Part shown: positions 12,487 to 22,403 of the stretch, piece after piece
Layout of the letters: each line of letters begins with the position of its first letter
Numbering within the stretch: the first letter of the stretch is position 1
Assembly: GCA_029449235.1 (NCBI GenBank)
Contig: JANATG010000001.1
Span: forward strand, 2,418,001-2,482,000
DNA from: Linnemannia schmuckeri
Lineage: Eukaryota; Mortierellomycota; Mortierellomycetes; Mortierellales; Mortierellaceae
DNA length: 64,000 bases
Direction: 5' to 3'
Notes under the pieces: generated by a model
Databases searched by the model: none
Seen by the model: only the letters and a program-made list of their open reading frames with translations
What the model was told of the DNA's origin: nothing
Position numbers and translations under genes: made by a program

Positions 12487-14169
12487 TCACTCGCGTGCCA
12501 CCAGGGTAATATCGCCTCGACCGAACTCTCGCAGCCAACCTTCAATGGTAACTGGTCCCTCCACGCGAACCCTTCCCAGGTTGAGGAACTTGAGACTAGG
12601 AAGCGCTGTCACCAATGACTGGATTTCTCCCCTCGCCCAGTGTGCGTCCAAAGAATCCACCAAAGTGATATCCTTTAGCGCGACCGCACCACCAATGACG
12701 CCTAACTGGGTCGCCTCGTTCTTTTGGATATTGTTGCATCTCAACTTCAGCACTTTGAGCTTCGGCAGACCTCCGAGGTCCCTGTATACCTTGACCCAGA
12801 CCTCAGTTTCGCCTTGCCTCTGAATGCAGGCCTGGGAAAATCTGAGCGTCATATCCAGTTCCTCCAACTCCTTGCAGTTCCATCCTCCATCACCTCCAAA
12901 GACGATCTCGGGGTTCACGTTATGTCCAACGCGCAAGGACTTGAGATTCTTCCGGCGTTTGACTAAGAGTTTGATCCTTTGATCAAACTCATAGGTGGAT
13001 AGATTGCTTGTGAGGACTGCGTCGAAATCAAGAGATTCCAAGTTTGGCAGGACCTTCAACTTTGCTGAATCTTCTTTGTTTTCGACCTTAGTGACCGCGC
13101 CAACACATTGGACATCTTGATCCTGCTCCTGGTCCTGAACCTCGTCCCCTTCTCTCTTTCTCTTGCCCTTGCTCGCCTTCTCTGTACGATTCTTTCCATC
13201 CTTTCCCTGTACGCCCTTGACCTTGTCACAGCAGCCATCCTTGATATTTTCTTGTTTGTGGTTATTGTACAAGAGTTCCGCAAGCAGATCAAGGTCTTCG
13301 ACGTACATATGTGAGATCAAAAGTTTCTTGATCGACTGCAGGCCGTGGATCGCTTCTTGAAACCCGTTCCTGCCACCCCAATCGAGCCTTAGCTCCTCAA
13401 GTCCCTTGCAACTTAGAAGCGGCAGAAGAGTGACTTGATAATTGGTCCCAATCGAGCTCTTGATTTCCAGGTACTTCAAGCAGGGGCAAAACTGCACCAT
13501 TGCAAGATCCTCGGACATGATTGACATCCATGTCATGACCCAGGGTGTGTAGCTTATGACAGGAGAGGATGGCTTGCGGCGCTTTACTAATACTCCCCTC
13601 CTCTTGATCTGAGTCTCCTTCTTCTCTTCGAACTTCTTGTGCCAACCGCCTTTTGCAGTCAGCTTCTCCAGATTAGAGAGCATGAATGCCGCCGTCTGGA
13701 ATGGTAAAAGATACCGGCTGCTCAAATACAAATCGACATCAAGTCTATCCAGGACGGGGAGGGCGCATAAGGCTTGAAGGACACATGGTTGCGTCTCTCT
13801 CCGAGCCTTGAGGTGGACGGTGGCCACTTGTTGAATGCGTTGAAGAACTTCTGCAAGGCGAGCCGGCGACAGTTCGTCGCGTATCTCGATTGCAGGATCA
13901 TTCTCGCGTAGGGTAAAGTTGCATGTCCAATGGAATGTTTCGGTATATCGCAACCCTGAGGGCAATGATTCTCCGTTATTGGTGATCGGGAAAGACAACA
14001 AGTGCCAGTCCTTCACATTGACAACCTTCCAAACTTGCGGCGACAAAATGTCACCCCAGTTTCTACACACTTGGCTCATAGCCACCATTTCTTTCGATCC
14101 CATATTATCAAGAACTAACAAAAGAACGTCGGGAATGATATCCCGTGCGCTTGATTTGCCTTCATTCAT
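12487..14169 (-). CDS. F-box/LRR protein, intact, within the inverted repeat
   Basis: A single 560-codon frame starting MNEGKSSARDIIPDVLLLVL. Residues about 10-50 form an F-box-like helix region with a conserved V-C-R-N-W core. The rest has Leu-rich repeats spaced like fungal LRRs (for example LEYLEIKSSIG, LEELRLDWGG, LKVLKLRCN, LKFLNLGRVRVEG). A charged insertion of about 35 residues (Lys/Glu/Asp/Gln-rich) lies near residues 310-350. Such proteins couple SKP1-cullin ubiquitin ligases to substrates through the LRR face. The specific substrate is unknown. It lacks the V-E-E-L-F-P-V-F-S-R-L block of the other local F-box genes, so it belongs to a separate subfamily. Confidence 0.85.
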   Translation of the reverse strand: MNEGKSSARDIIPDVLLLVLDNMGSKEMVAMSQVCRNWGDILSPQVWKVVNVKDWHLLSFPITNNGESLPSGLRYTETFHWTCNFTLRENDPAIEIRDELSPARLAEVLQRIQQVATVHLKARRETQPCVLQALCALPVLDRLDVDLYLSSRYLLPFQTAAFMLSNLEKLTAKGGWHKKFEEKKETQIKRRGVLVKRRKPSSPVISYTPWVMTWMSIMSEDLAMVQFCPCLKYLEIKSSIGTNYQVTLLPLLSCKGLEELRLDWGGRNGFQEAIHGLQSIKKLLISHMYVEDLDLLAELLYNNHKQENIKDGCCDKVKGVQGKDGKNRTEKASKGKRKREGDEVQDQEQDQDVQCVGAVTKVENKEDSAKLKVLPNLESLDFDAVLTSNLSTYEFDQRIKLLVKRRKNLKSLRVGHNVNPEIVFGGDGGWNCKELEELDMTLRFSQACIQRQGETEVWVKVYRDLGGLPKLKVLKLRCNNIQKNEATQLGVIGGAVALKDITLVDSLDAHWARGEIQSLVTALPSLKFLNLGRVRVEGPVTIEGWLREFGRGDITLVARE

Positions 14170-14199
14170 AATGGGTAAAAAGACATGTATGGACTAGAG

Positions 14200-14756
14200 G
14201 AGGAGCGGCAAGCAGAGAATCACGGTTAAGAAAGGATAGAAGGATAGTCGTTTGTCGAGGGAAAAGAGGGCGAGGAGATGGAAAGGAAGATGGGAGTGTA
14301 GAGAAGGGAAATGGAAGTGGGGAGAGAACGAGAAAGAGAAAGATAGGGAAGGAGAGGGTGAGAGTACGAAGAATAAAAGGCTCAGTTGGTGAGAGGACAA
14401 AAGAAAAGAGAATGAATAGAAGAATGGGGAAGGGGGGGGGGGGGGGGGGGTGGGGGTGGGAGTAAGAGAGAAGAAGAGTGAACAAATGAGAGGAGGCGAA
14501 TCACTGAAGTGGAGGAAGAAGAGTGAGAGTGTGTGTTGAGGGGTGATTAAATGAATTAAAAAGAGAGTGGGGGGTGGAGGAAAGATGAAAGCAATAAGGA
14601 AGTGGGAGGATGAAGGAGAGAGGTGAGGATAAAGAGATGATGAGAAAGAGAGAAAGAAGACGAAGAGGAAGGAGAAGTGAGGGAAAGTGAGAGACAGAGA
14701 AAGAGAGAGCAGAGAAAGAGAGAGCAGAGAAAGAGAAAAAGAGAGAAGGAAGGTTT
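14200..14756. repeat. Purine-rich tract with an 18-G run
   Basis: Upstream of the F-box start, the plus strand is almost pure purine (GAGAAAGAGAG-type) for more than 500 bp. It includes an uninterrupted G run at 14433-14450 followed by GGGGG and GGG blocks. On the gene's own strand this is the CT-rich leader typical of this genome, but unusually long. It could form triplex or G-quadruplex structures. Confidence 0.8.
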
Positions 14757-16508
14757 TTAAGATGAAAAGAAGAAAAGTGCCTCTTATATGATTTGTAAGT
14801 GGCGCGGTTACACGGAGGGGAGAGGAAAAAGGGGGTCAAAGTTGGGAAGGAGAATCGTCATGCTATCCCTATGTAATCAAAAAATAAGCAAACAGAAAGT
14901 CGTGGGAAAGAGTAAACAAAATAACTTACGATCCTTTTTTTTATTAGTAGCAAAGGGGTCATCCTGCTACTATTAAACGCGTGTGTCTGCTCTTGACCGG
15001 CCAGAGTAAAGAAGATGGAGACGATGACTTTGGTTCCTGCGTGATAACGGCCATCCCTTGACTGATACCAAGACGAGCACGCGTCTACTGTCTCTATTGT
15101 CTTTCTGGCTTGCATGGAGTTGAAGGGATGGATCATTCGTTTCGTTGGAATGAGGCTTTTTCACCGTTTCTTTTGAACAGAGAATGAGAAGAAGGAAGGT
15201 AAGAGAGAGAGAAAGAGTGAAAGTGGAAGAGTGTGAGTTGCAATGAGTGGTGAATCAGGAAGCAGTAAGAAGGTGCATGCCGAAAGTGAAAAAAAGAGTC
15301 GCGTGTCTATTACAGTTTGTAATGAGAGAGAAGAAAGGGCTAGCGTTTTCAATGGATAGTTTGCGTCTGCGCCCTTAACTTTATTCGTTCTCTGTTGGGT
15401 GGGTACATCGCAGAGAGCAATGAGGACTGCATAGGAGTACCGCAAGGGAATGTAGCACGGAAATGCTTCTACTGTAAACGTTGTTTCTTTGCATTTTGTA
15501 TTCCTCTCGTCTACCTATTCCCTCCTTGCCCACGTCGTTGTTTTATTTCTCTGTGCTGTTGTTCTTGCTTATCCCTGACCATCGTTATGTTTTCGTCTCT
15601 CCCTCTCTCTTCCCTTTCCACTAAGAGGCTTACAATAAAGAAGGAACGATTTCTGTTGTGTTGTAGTATGTTGTGTTGATCAAGTCGCTTTTGTCTGCTA
15701 ACCTTTGTTGCCTCTTCGCTCCTCCCTCTTTCTTTTTTTCCCCCACTGTTTTACAGCGGCTTTTTCATCTCACTCTTGTCACGTTCATGTCCTGTCAACC
15801 CTTGCTCTCTTACTATGTTAAACTTTTTTTCATTGCTTTTTGTTCCTTTATTTTACCAGTGCATCGAAAGAAAAAAAAACACGCGCGTCGATATACAGAA
15901 GGTTCTTGGTCGCAGTTGGTTTATTTTGTATTTTACATAGTAAGTATTAATGAAAGTCTGAAAGAGGACAGAAAGTGAGCGAGGGCACAATGTGAAAGGG
16001 GTCATGCTATGAGAAAGATGCGCACTATTTACTTGAGAGAAGAGCAATGGAACAGCAGAAGGAAGTCGTCAGTATATTCAAAAGCCGAGCGATTGAATGC
16101 ATGGTTGTTGGTCATGAAAGCCTGAGTGGTCATGAGAAAAGGACAAATACGTTTTCGGTGCGGAAATCATCATCATTCTTTCTTTGCCCTTGTTTATTGT
16201 TTTTCGTGTACCTCCTCATGCACATGAGATGCACTAACAATCCTCTTCTCTTTCTCTTATCCCAGTTTCTCAATCCCTTATGACGTATATTGAATACTCA
16301 TGTAATTTTATATTTGCGTCATGCCTTATAGTGACCGAAGAAAAGGGAGTAGTCGCCGGTATACATCCTTAGCCATGAGTGAGACCGTGGACGACATCTC
16401 TGACGACAGCGACCTCGGATAGAGGGCGAACAAACTGTATTATGCCCATATCGATAGCAAGTCCGAAAAAGAAAATCTGTCAGGTGAGTAGGACCCATGA
16501 TGATCAAA
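14757..16508. other. Intergenic region inside the inverted-repeat loop
   Basis: AT- and pyrimidine-rich sequence with only short frames. No homology to neighbouring families and no RNA gene was recognised. Confidence 0.5.
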
Positions 16509-17299
16509 CTGATGGATACAGCCATCACCAACTGAGACGAGGAATTGGTGGCGCACTTTTGTATTATATTCTTGTTGGTCATTTGTTGTGTTTTCACGTG
16601 CTATACTTCCTTTTTTTACCGTCTGTATTCGCCCCTCTGGCCCATGCTTCGCCCCCTTTTGTGCTGGGTACTTCCCCTCATAAGCCGCTGGCCCACTCAA
16701 GTTTTCCTATAAAATAACCTCCTCTGCCTGTCTTCTTTCTCCACTTTCTTTCTCTCTTCTGTCTCCACTCCCTTTCCCTCTTTCCTTTCCCTCCCTCACC
16801 TGTTAACTCTTTTGCTCGTTCTCTTCTTTCTCTCCTACTCCCTCACTTCTCTCTTCGCAATGCCGGTCCCTCCGTTGCCATTCCATGCTCAAGTGTACTC
16901 GAAAATGACATCAGTCTCCCTTCACCATCAGTTACTAACAAGAACCCTCTCTCGCAAGGAAAGTACCCGACTCTTCTCCAATTCACTCTTGCATTTTTGT
17001 GTTCTTGTTGTTATCTTTACCTTACCTACCCTTTTTTGTCCTTGACTATTTGGCATCCCCTTTTCTCAGTTGCTTTCTTCGACCTCTTTTTTTATTCCAC
17101 TTTTGTTTTCAACCCCTCTCTCTTCCATCCAGCTTACGACCTCCCAACAACCTTCTAACCCTCCCTTCGATACCCTTGACACCTTTGACACCCTTGACAC
17201 TCCTTCGACACCCCTTCGACACCCCTTCGACACCCTTTGTCCCTTGGATTCTTCTGTTCAACTACGCCGCCAACCAAATTGCTCTATCTACGTCCTCGA

Positions 17300-17334
<35 letters not shown>

Positions 17335-17862
17335 TCCTATTCGACTAGTTTCGTTTGTTTGCCGCTTGACCGATTTGCTCTGTTCGCCACTCGACCTGCT
17401 TTTTTTCTTTCTTCCCAACTCTCCTGCTGCCTTCGGGAATTATCACCCCGAACGGGCGCTGGGAACCAGTGTTCTTCATATGATCTTCTTTAGAACCGTT
17501 TGGCAGATTGAGTGACAGATTTGGATGCTTAGTATTGGCCAAACGACTGTGCCTGCAGTTTCCTAGGGTCACAGGTGGAGACATCTCTGGTCCCTTTGTC
17601 TCACACTCATCGAGCAGTAGTCCTGCTTCACGAAGATGGATGTCCCTGTGTGGTGTGCCGAGCCTAACGGCTACTTGGTCCCGCCGCCTGCAGGGGCGCC
17701 ATTTGAAGGTTGTGGGCGCTCGCGTGGGTGTGGTATGACGATCCCTAAGGCACCCAGCCTTTAGACATGAAGGGTCCTTTGTTCCAAACCGTGAGGGGGG
17801 CAGGGACTTTGACCGAGTTGCCCTGACTTGGATGTATACAGGCGCATGAGAGTTGGGCCTCT
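16509..17862. repeat. Right arm of the 1.35-kb inverted repeat
   Basis: 1354 bp, reverse complement of 10846..12200. On the plus strand it reads: TATA box (16708-16715), CT-rich leader, a 62-codon frame beginning MPVPPLPFHAQVYSKM (near 16860), the 11-bp tandem array, a 30-T run, then a unique part ending in GAGAGTTGGGCCTCT. The promoter-like order means both arms could be transcribed outward, away from the F-box gene between them. No recognisable protein is encoded. Confidence 0.93.
16708..16715 (+). promoter_or_regulatory. TATA box inside the inverted repeat (mirrored at 11994-12001)
   Basis: TATAAAAT is followed by about 140 bp of CT-rich leader and an ATG near 16860, as at genuine promoters in this window. 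The same signal exists on the minus strand of the left arm. What it would transcribe is unknown. Confidence 0.4.
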
Positions 17863-18749
17863 ACTTTATATATTTATTTGGCTGTGGGGTGGAATGGTAG
17901 CTGACGGATGACGGTCTTTCTTCCTTTTGCTAACCATCTTTTCTTTCTTTTGTCTTGTCTCCCTCCTCTTCCATTAATTTGTTAGGAAACGGTATCGATA
18001 GACATAAGGCCGAACTTTAGCGGCGGGGAAAGGGCAATTGGTCTCGAAGTGTCCTTTGTTTACGTATCTGCTTACATGTTTGCAATATGTGTTAGCGCGA
18101 CTATTGCTTTTTTTTTTTTTGACCAGTCAGTTTACAGTATATAGTATTATAATTTGAAATTGCAGTACATGGGTGGTACTGAAGTTTGACCATACAGTGT
18201 AATGCAGTACAATGTAGTACATTTAGTACATGGGTTCTACGCCCAGTAACTCATTTGTATACGTGATACCGCCCTCCTTGCAACCTCGGACTCTCTCTCT
18301 GTCTTCCGTTTTCTTACCCTTTTCTTTATTAATTATTGCATGTTTGTCTCTTTTCTTCTGTTTTTGTTTCTTCGTTTTTACTACCCCTGCCTTCTTCCTC
18401 ATCGTCGCTTATCGCGAATAACTAATAAGTAAGTTAAATACAATAATAAAACACTAGCCCTCTGAAAATTTATTGCTAGGAAGCTAGGCGCCTCGCACAC
18501 TTGCTACGATACCCTGTGGATGCATGTGCACGCATATTTTGTACTGATGCACCAGTCCTCTGTCATAAATTTTTTTTGCTAGGACGCTAGGCGCCTTGCT
18601 TACCTGCTCATGATCAATGCTTGTGGATGGATATGCATGCATGTGGTGCTACTCAGCCCAAATATTGTGACCAAGTGTCTCTCGCTGAGTGTTGCACGAC
18701 AAATGCTTATTCATAGTCGTCCGTTGAACATTCAGTCTTTTGGCCTTGG
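17863..18749. other. Intergenic region with short imperfect repeats
   Basis: It holds AGTACATGGG-type repeated strings (18164-18240). It also has an imperfect direct repeat of about 80 bp (about 18470-18545 and 18577-18650) centred on the palindrome AGGCGCCT, each copy reading GCTAGG then a GCTAGGCGCCT-like string. No gene recognised. Confidence 0.5.
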
Positions 18750-20100
18750 CTACATACCCGCGAGTTGGGACTGTGATCCTTGGTTTGGGTGGTGTAAAAT
18801 GATGGAAGGAAGTTGAAGGTGGATCTGGAGAGCACAAGTCGCGGCAATTTTCGTTCGGTGTTTGTATATTGCCAGAACATTGTTGAGGAATTGCCCCCAA
18901 AAAGTTGTAGTCTCGATGAACTTTTTGATATCCGGGTCGCCAATGGAAGTCGCTGTTGTTGCCGTACTGTTGTTCCCGCGAGTGGCCTTGTCGGTCCTGC
19001 TTCTAGCGTTATTAGTCCTGCGATTCGTCAGGAGAACTGCATAACCTTGTATGGACATATTGCGCGCGGCTCGGCCAAAACGCCGGACAAGACACGATAT
19101 AGTAGATGGCTCCTTGAACCAGATGACACGGACAACATCGCCCATGCCACAACCCATCCCTACAACCTCAGTCGATAGCAAAATTATAATCTTGCCTTCT
19201 CGGAAGCGCTTTAAAGTGATAGTCTTGTACTCATCGGAATAAAGTGAGTGAAAGGATTTGATGATGTCCCGTTGGTTGTTGGCAACTATGTTCCTCAGGC
19301 TGCGCAAGAAATCCCGCACGTCCTGTATGTCGTTTCGGCTGTTGAAATAAATGATGGTTTTTTGCACGTCATCCAAAAGGAAATCGAATGCCTGGAATAT
19401 CTTGTACGGAAGAGATCGAACATCAAGCCTGACATTCCGACGGTTGTTGCTGACGTTGTAAACCGGAACGTTGCTGCAGACCCCGATGCTCTGTCTGATC
19501 TCCCGAAAATCGGACCAAGAAGAGTAGCTGACATAGCTACAAATGCAACATGGGTTGGAGCTATTGCGCGGAGGTCTCCGAGGTGAGTATAAGCCTTACG
19601 GAAGTCCTTTCCCCATGTACTGACATAATGGTTCTCATCAATGGCGGTCGCCTGTAGTCTCTTATCATCCAGGCATGCTCCAGAGACTGTCCATAAGGGT
19701 TTCTCCCTCGACCGTTGCTTTAACCGACGCTCAGGATGCTCTTCGGCGTCATGAAAATAACACGGAACTTTCCCTTATCCAACCAACGTAGTGGCCCAAC
19801 ATTAATTTCCTGTGAACTGTCAAGACAGATGGACTTGAAACCGTAGGCTTGGAGTTTTTCTTGCTGCTCGAGCATCAGCTCCAAAAACAAAGATATGACG
19901 ACAATAGTTCGGTCCTTCTATAGAGCCAGTGGAAGGAAATAAACGAGCGACTTGCCCCGGCTACATCCGGTAATAAGAATACAATCTTCGCCCTGACCGA
20001 TATGCTTGATGACCATGAGTTGCAGTTGCAGCTCCTTAGCAAAGACCTTGAAGACGTCCTGGCATCACTCCTGATGATCAGTGGGGAGGAACAGCATTGC
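18750..20100 (-). pseudogene. RecQ-like DNA helicase pseudogene
   Basis: Pieces of a RecQ-family ATP-dependent helicase can be followed across frameshifts and stops. In order they are LFLPTDHQE (about 20097), DVFKVFAKELQL, a degenerate Walker A ITGCSRGKSLVYF (about 19945-19985), a DEAH-box equivalent read as IDENHYVSTWGKDF (about 19610-19650) where RecQ enzymes have VDEAHxxSxWGHDF, and MSAT (motif III). A continuous 208-codon C-terminal half ending at 18750 contains the second RecA lobe (TIIYFNSRNDI, FREGKIIILLSTEVVGMG, RRFGRAAR). In-frame stops include 19918-19920 and another beyond ILSVG. Loss of function is seen directly; the RecQ assignment follows from motif order. A 461-bp segment just upstream is shared with two transposons. 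Confidence 0.85.
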
Positions 20101-20203
20101 CATGACAACAACGAGTGGCGTGTAAAAGGATCAAAGACGTGAGCTGATAGCGACTTTTGACAGGTATAGATGAAGCATGAATTGTCTGAGATGGCATGCA
20201 TGG

Positions 20204-20664
20204 TGTGGTGAATTGGAGTGGCTTAGTTTCTGGTGGCCATTTGACTATTTTACGCGTTTGCCTGCGATTATCTGGAAAAGCACCTTTCTTTCCACGATGC
20301 GAGCAGGTAAACACTATACCCTATTGAGCATTGGCAGCAGTAGTAATTTCTAGTCTTTGGGGAATAGCTATTGACATAAAGCACCTTTCTTTCCACGATA
20401 CGAGCAGGGACAGATCTTGAGAGTTACCGTCTTTATTTGCGATATTGAGAAGGGAAACACACACACACGTACATACATCCTTTTCTTGTCTGCCCATTAT
20501 CTGAGTTATGGCCGTTGATCCTGAAGACACGCCCTCAAATACAGAGGTTGTAGAGGGGAGCTCCACTTTCCCTTCCCCCTATTCCTCGATGAGTGATCCT
20601 ATCACACCTGGCACTGACGCCAACGCCTCGGCCAACCAAGGGCAACTCCCCTCAAGCCCCCACA
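20204..20664. repeat. Transposon-core-like segment without terminal repeats
   Basis: This stretch matches the interior of the 723-bp elements at 37141-37863 and 52127-52849 (same orientation as 52248-52710). Similarity starts exactly where their terminal repeat ends and stops about 22 bp short of the other terminus. It is more diverged from those two copies than they are from each other. It lies immediately upstream, in transcription terms, of the RecQ pseudogene. Confidence 0.8.
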
Positions 20665-20749
20665 ATGGTAACGCCAGGTGACTGATAGGAAGCCCTTCCC
20701 ATAAAGGACGGATTAGGGCGAAAAATTGAGAAGGTAGTACACATTTAGC

Positions 20750-20865
20750 CACTCTTACTTTTCTTTCAAACCTTCTATGAATTGATGAAGATACTCTTTT
20801 GCAATGAAATTTCCAGTACTCGAAATCTGTGCGAAGGTCTGGGCCGAGACTACAAAGCAATGTCG
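20750..20865. repeat. Dispersed repeat shared with 24556-24643
   Basis: Both places contain CCTTCTATGA...GAAGATACTCTTT, AAATTTCCAGT and GCGAAGGTCTG...GAGACTACA in the same order, with small indels. The second copy lies just 3' of the CTL/PNS1 gene, suggesting that an old tandem duplication included that 3' flank. Confidence 0.7.
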
Positions 20866-21525
20866 TTATGAACGCACAAGCCCTTTTGCCATACTGCAAA
20901 TCCGTCAAAAATATACGATGATCGATCGACTTTTGGCACGTCTTCGCTCCCAAGGTCCTACACAGAAGGCGAAGCAAAAGGCAACGTGTTCGAGAGTTCG
21001 AAGTAATCTCTATTTCAAAGATAAAAGGTTTATTTTGTATTACTATACCCTCGAATTTTTCTTGGTTCCCTTGAAATTCTCTTAGTGTAGCCATCGATAT
21101 TATTGACTGTATTGCTCAGCTTACAAAAGATTCAACACATTGGACGACTGTGCCATATGGCAAAAAAAATAAAAGATAGAGTATCTATCAATTGAAGGAG
21201 AACCTGGAAAGGCGCAGACAAAACCACAGCTAAAAATTAAATGCTATGATATCTGGTTGGCGGTCCTTCATTTTAAAATTTGGGCCTGCCGCAAGAATTT
21301 CATATATATGCAGTCCATGATATTTCTCCTATACCCTAACAACCATCCCTACTAAGCATTAACTGAACCTTCAAATCTCTAAGTAAATAGAAGTGCATAA
21401 TGAAGCCCTATAGTCTCGTATTACACTTTCAATCTACTCATCTCACCTCATTTTTTGCATTCACTCTTATAGCATCTTGACAGAACAATAGCACTCTGAA
21501 AGAGTCTACTCAGAATGACAAACCA

Positions 21526-21654
21526 AACTCGGGAGTGACCACCACCTTTGCTATCCTTGCTGAAGACCCTGCTGCCCTTTCCCGCACCAAGCCTGAGCTC
21601 TTTGCCAGGATTCAGGCCACCTAGCCCGAAGTCGTGCAAAGTGTTCGCTACTAG
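21526..21654 (+). pseudogene. C-terminal relic of a second CTL/PNS1 gene
   Basis: The frame reads SGVTTTFAILAEDPAALSR then TKPELFARIQAT, a stop, and PEVVQSVRY before a final stop. It aligns residue for residue with the end of the intact CTL gene (SGVATIFVALVEDPDALTK, TKPEFFARIQAAYPDIVQ). The in-frame TAG replaces Tyr. Nothing of the N-terminal part was found between here and the RecQ relic. Confidence 0.85.
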
Positions 21655-22296
21655 GTGCATCGATGTCGCGTCGCGTCACTATCTAGTTTTTTTTTTTGCA
21701 TAAATATAAATACTTTACGCATCCTGAATAGAGCAAGAATCCCTGGCTTGCGTCAGATAATGTTTCCAGTGTTGGCTGATCTTTGATTATGTGACTGAAG
21801 AGCAAAGACAAAAGTATTTTTAGGAGTATTCTGGACCAAGCGTAAACACATGGGCAACACTCTTTTTGCATAAGTGCAAAATATCACCGGCAGCAATAAC
21901 AACAACAAAGTGTCGAGGACGTGATTGATTTCCTTAGAAGATGGCAAGGTAGACCATTGCTCATACTTGCAAATTTTGCAATGTTGCACAAAAGCACTGA
22001 GCCAACAAAAAATAAAATGAAAAATAAACGTGCGGCGTGGGCGGGTATTGGACGCACGTTCTTGTCCATATTTTGTCATAAGAAATAAGGTATGTGGGCA
22101 TGTAGTATGTATTGAGCGGCGTTCTCAATTGACTCGATGGCGATGCCAGGGTTGTATCCGAAGAAATTAGAGCTGCAAGATCGAGTGCAGGTTTGTTTTG
22201 CTCTCAAGATTGAATGCAGCTTTGTTTGTTTATCCATAACATCTTTTACTCTTTCTTCTGCTGTCGCTCTCGAGCGAGGGGAGGGGGCCCCCTGAG
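21655..22296. other. Intergenic region before the CTL gene
   Basis: AT-rich sequence without a recognisable gene. The distal end carries the CTL promoter. Confidence 0.45.
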
Positions 22297-22304
22297 TATA
22301 TATT
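22297..22304 (+). promoter_or_regulatory. TATA box of the CTL/PNS1 gene
   Basis: TATATATT directly follows a G/C-rich patch and lies 107 bp before the ATG at 22404, the same spacing as for catalase. Predicted from sequence only. Confidence 0.55.
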
Positions 22305-22403
22305 CCCTGGAATATTTTGGTCCGTCGTCGAAATCTGCAAGTTGCTTCTTTCGACACTTCTTCCCCTTCCCCTCTTTTCCTCTCATACCAACATCTTTCG
22401 ATC

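Noticed and set aside
14501..14839. Minus-strand Ser/Phe/Leu frame upstream of the F-box gene
   Set aside because: It is the homopyrimidine leader read as protein.
16860..17045. Short frame in the inverted-repeat arm as a real gene (MPVPPLPFHAQ...)
   Set aside because: Only 62 codons from the likely ATG, Leu/Phe-rich from CT-rich DNA, and no family match. Kept only as an observation.
10846..17862. Inverted repeat as an LTR retrotransposon or Helitron
   Set aside because: The arms are inverted, not direct; no TG..CA ends, primer-binding site, reverse transcriptase, or TC/CTRR Helitron ends were found.
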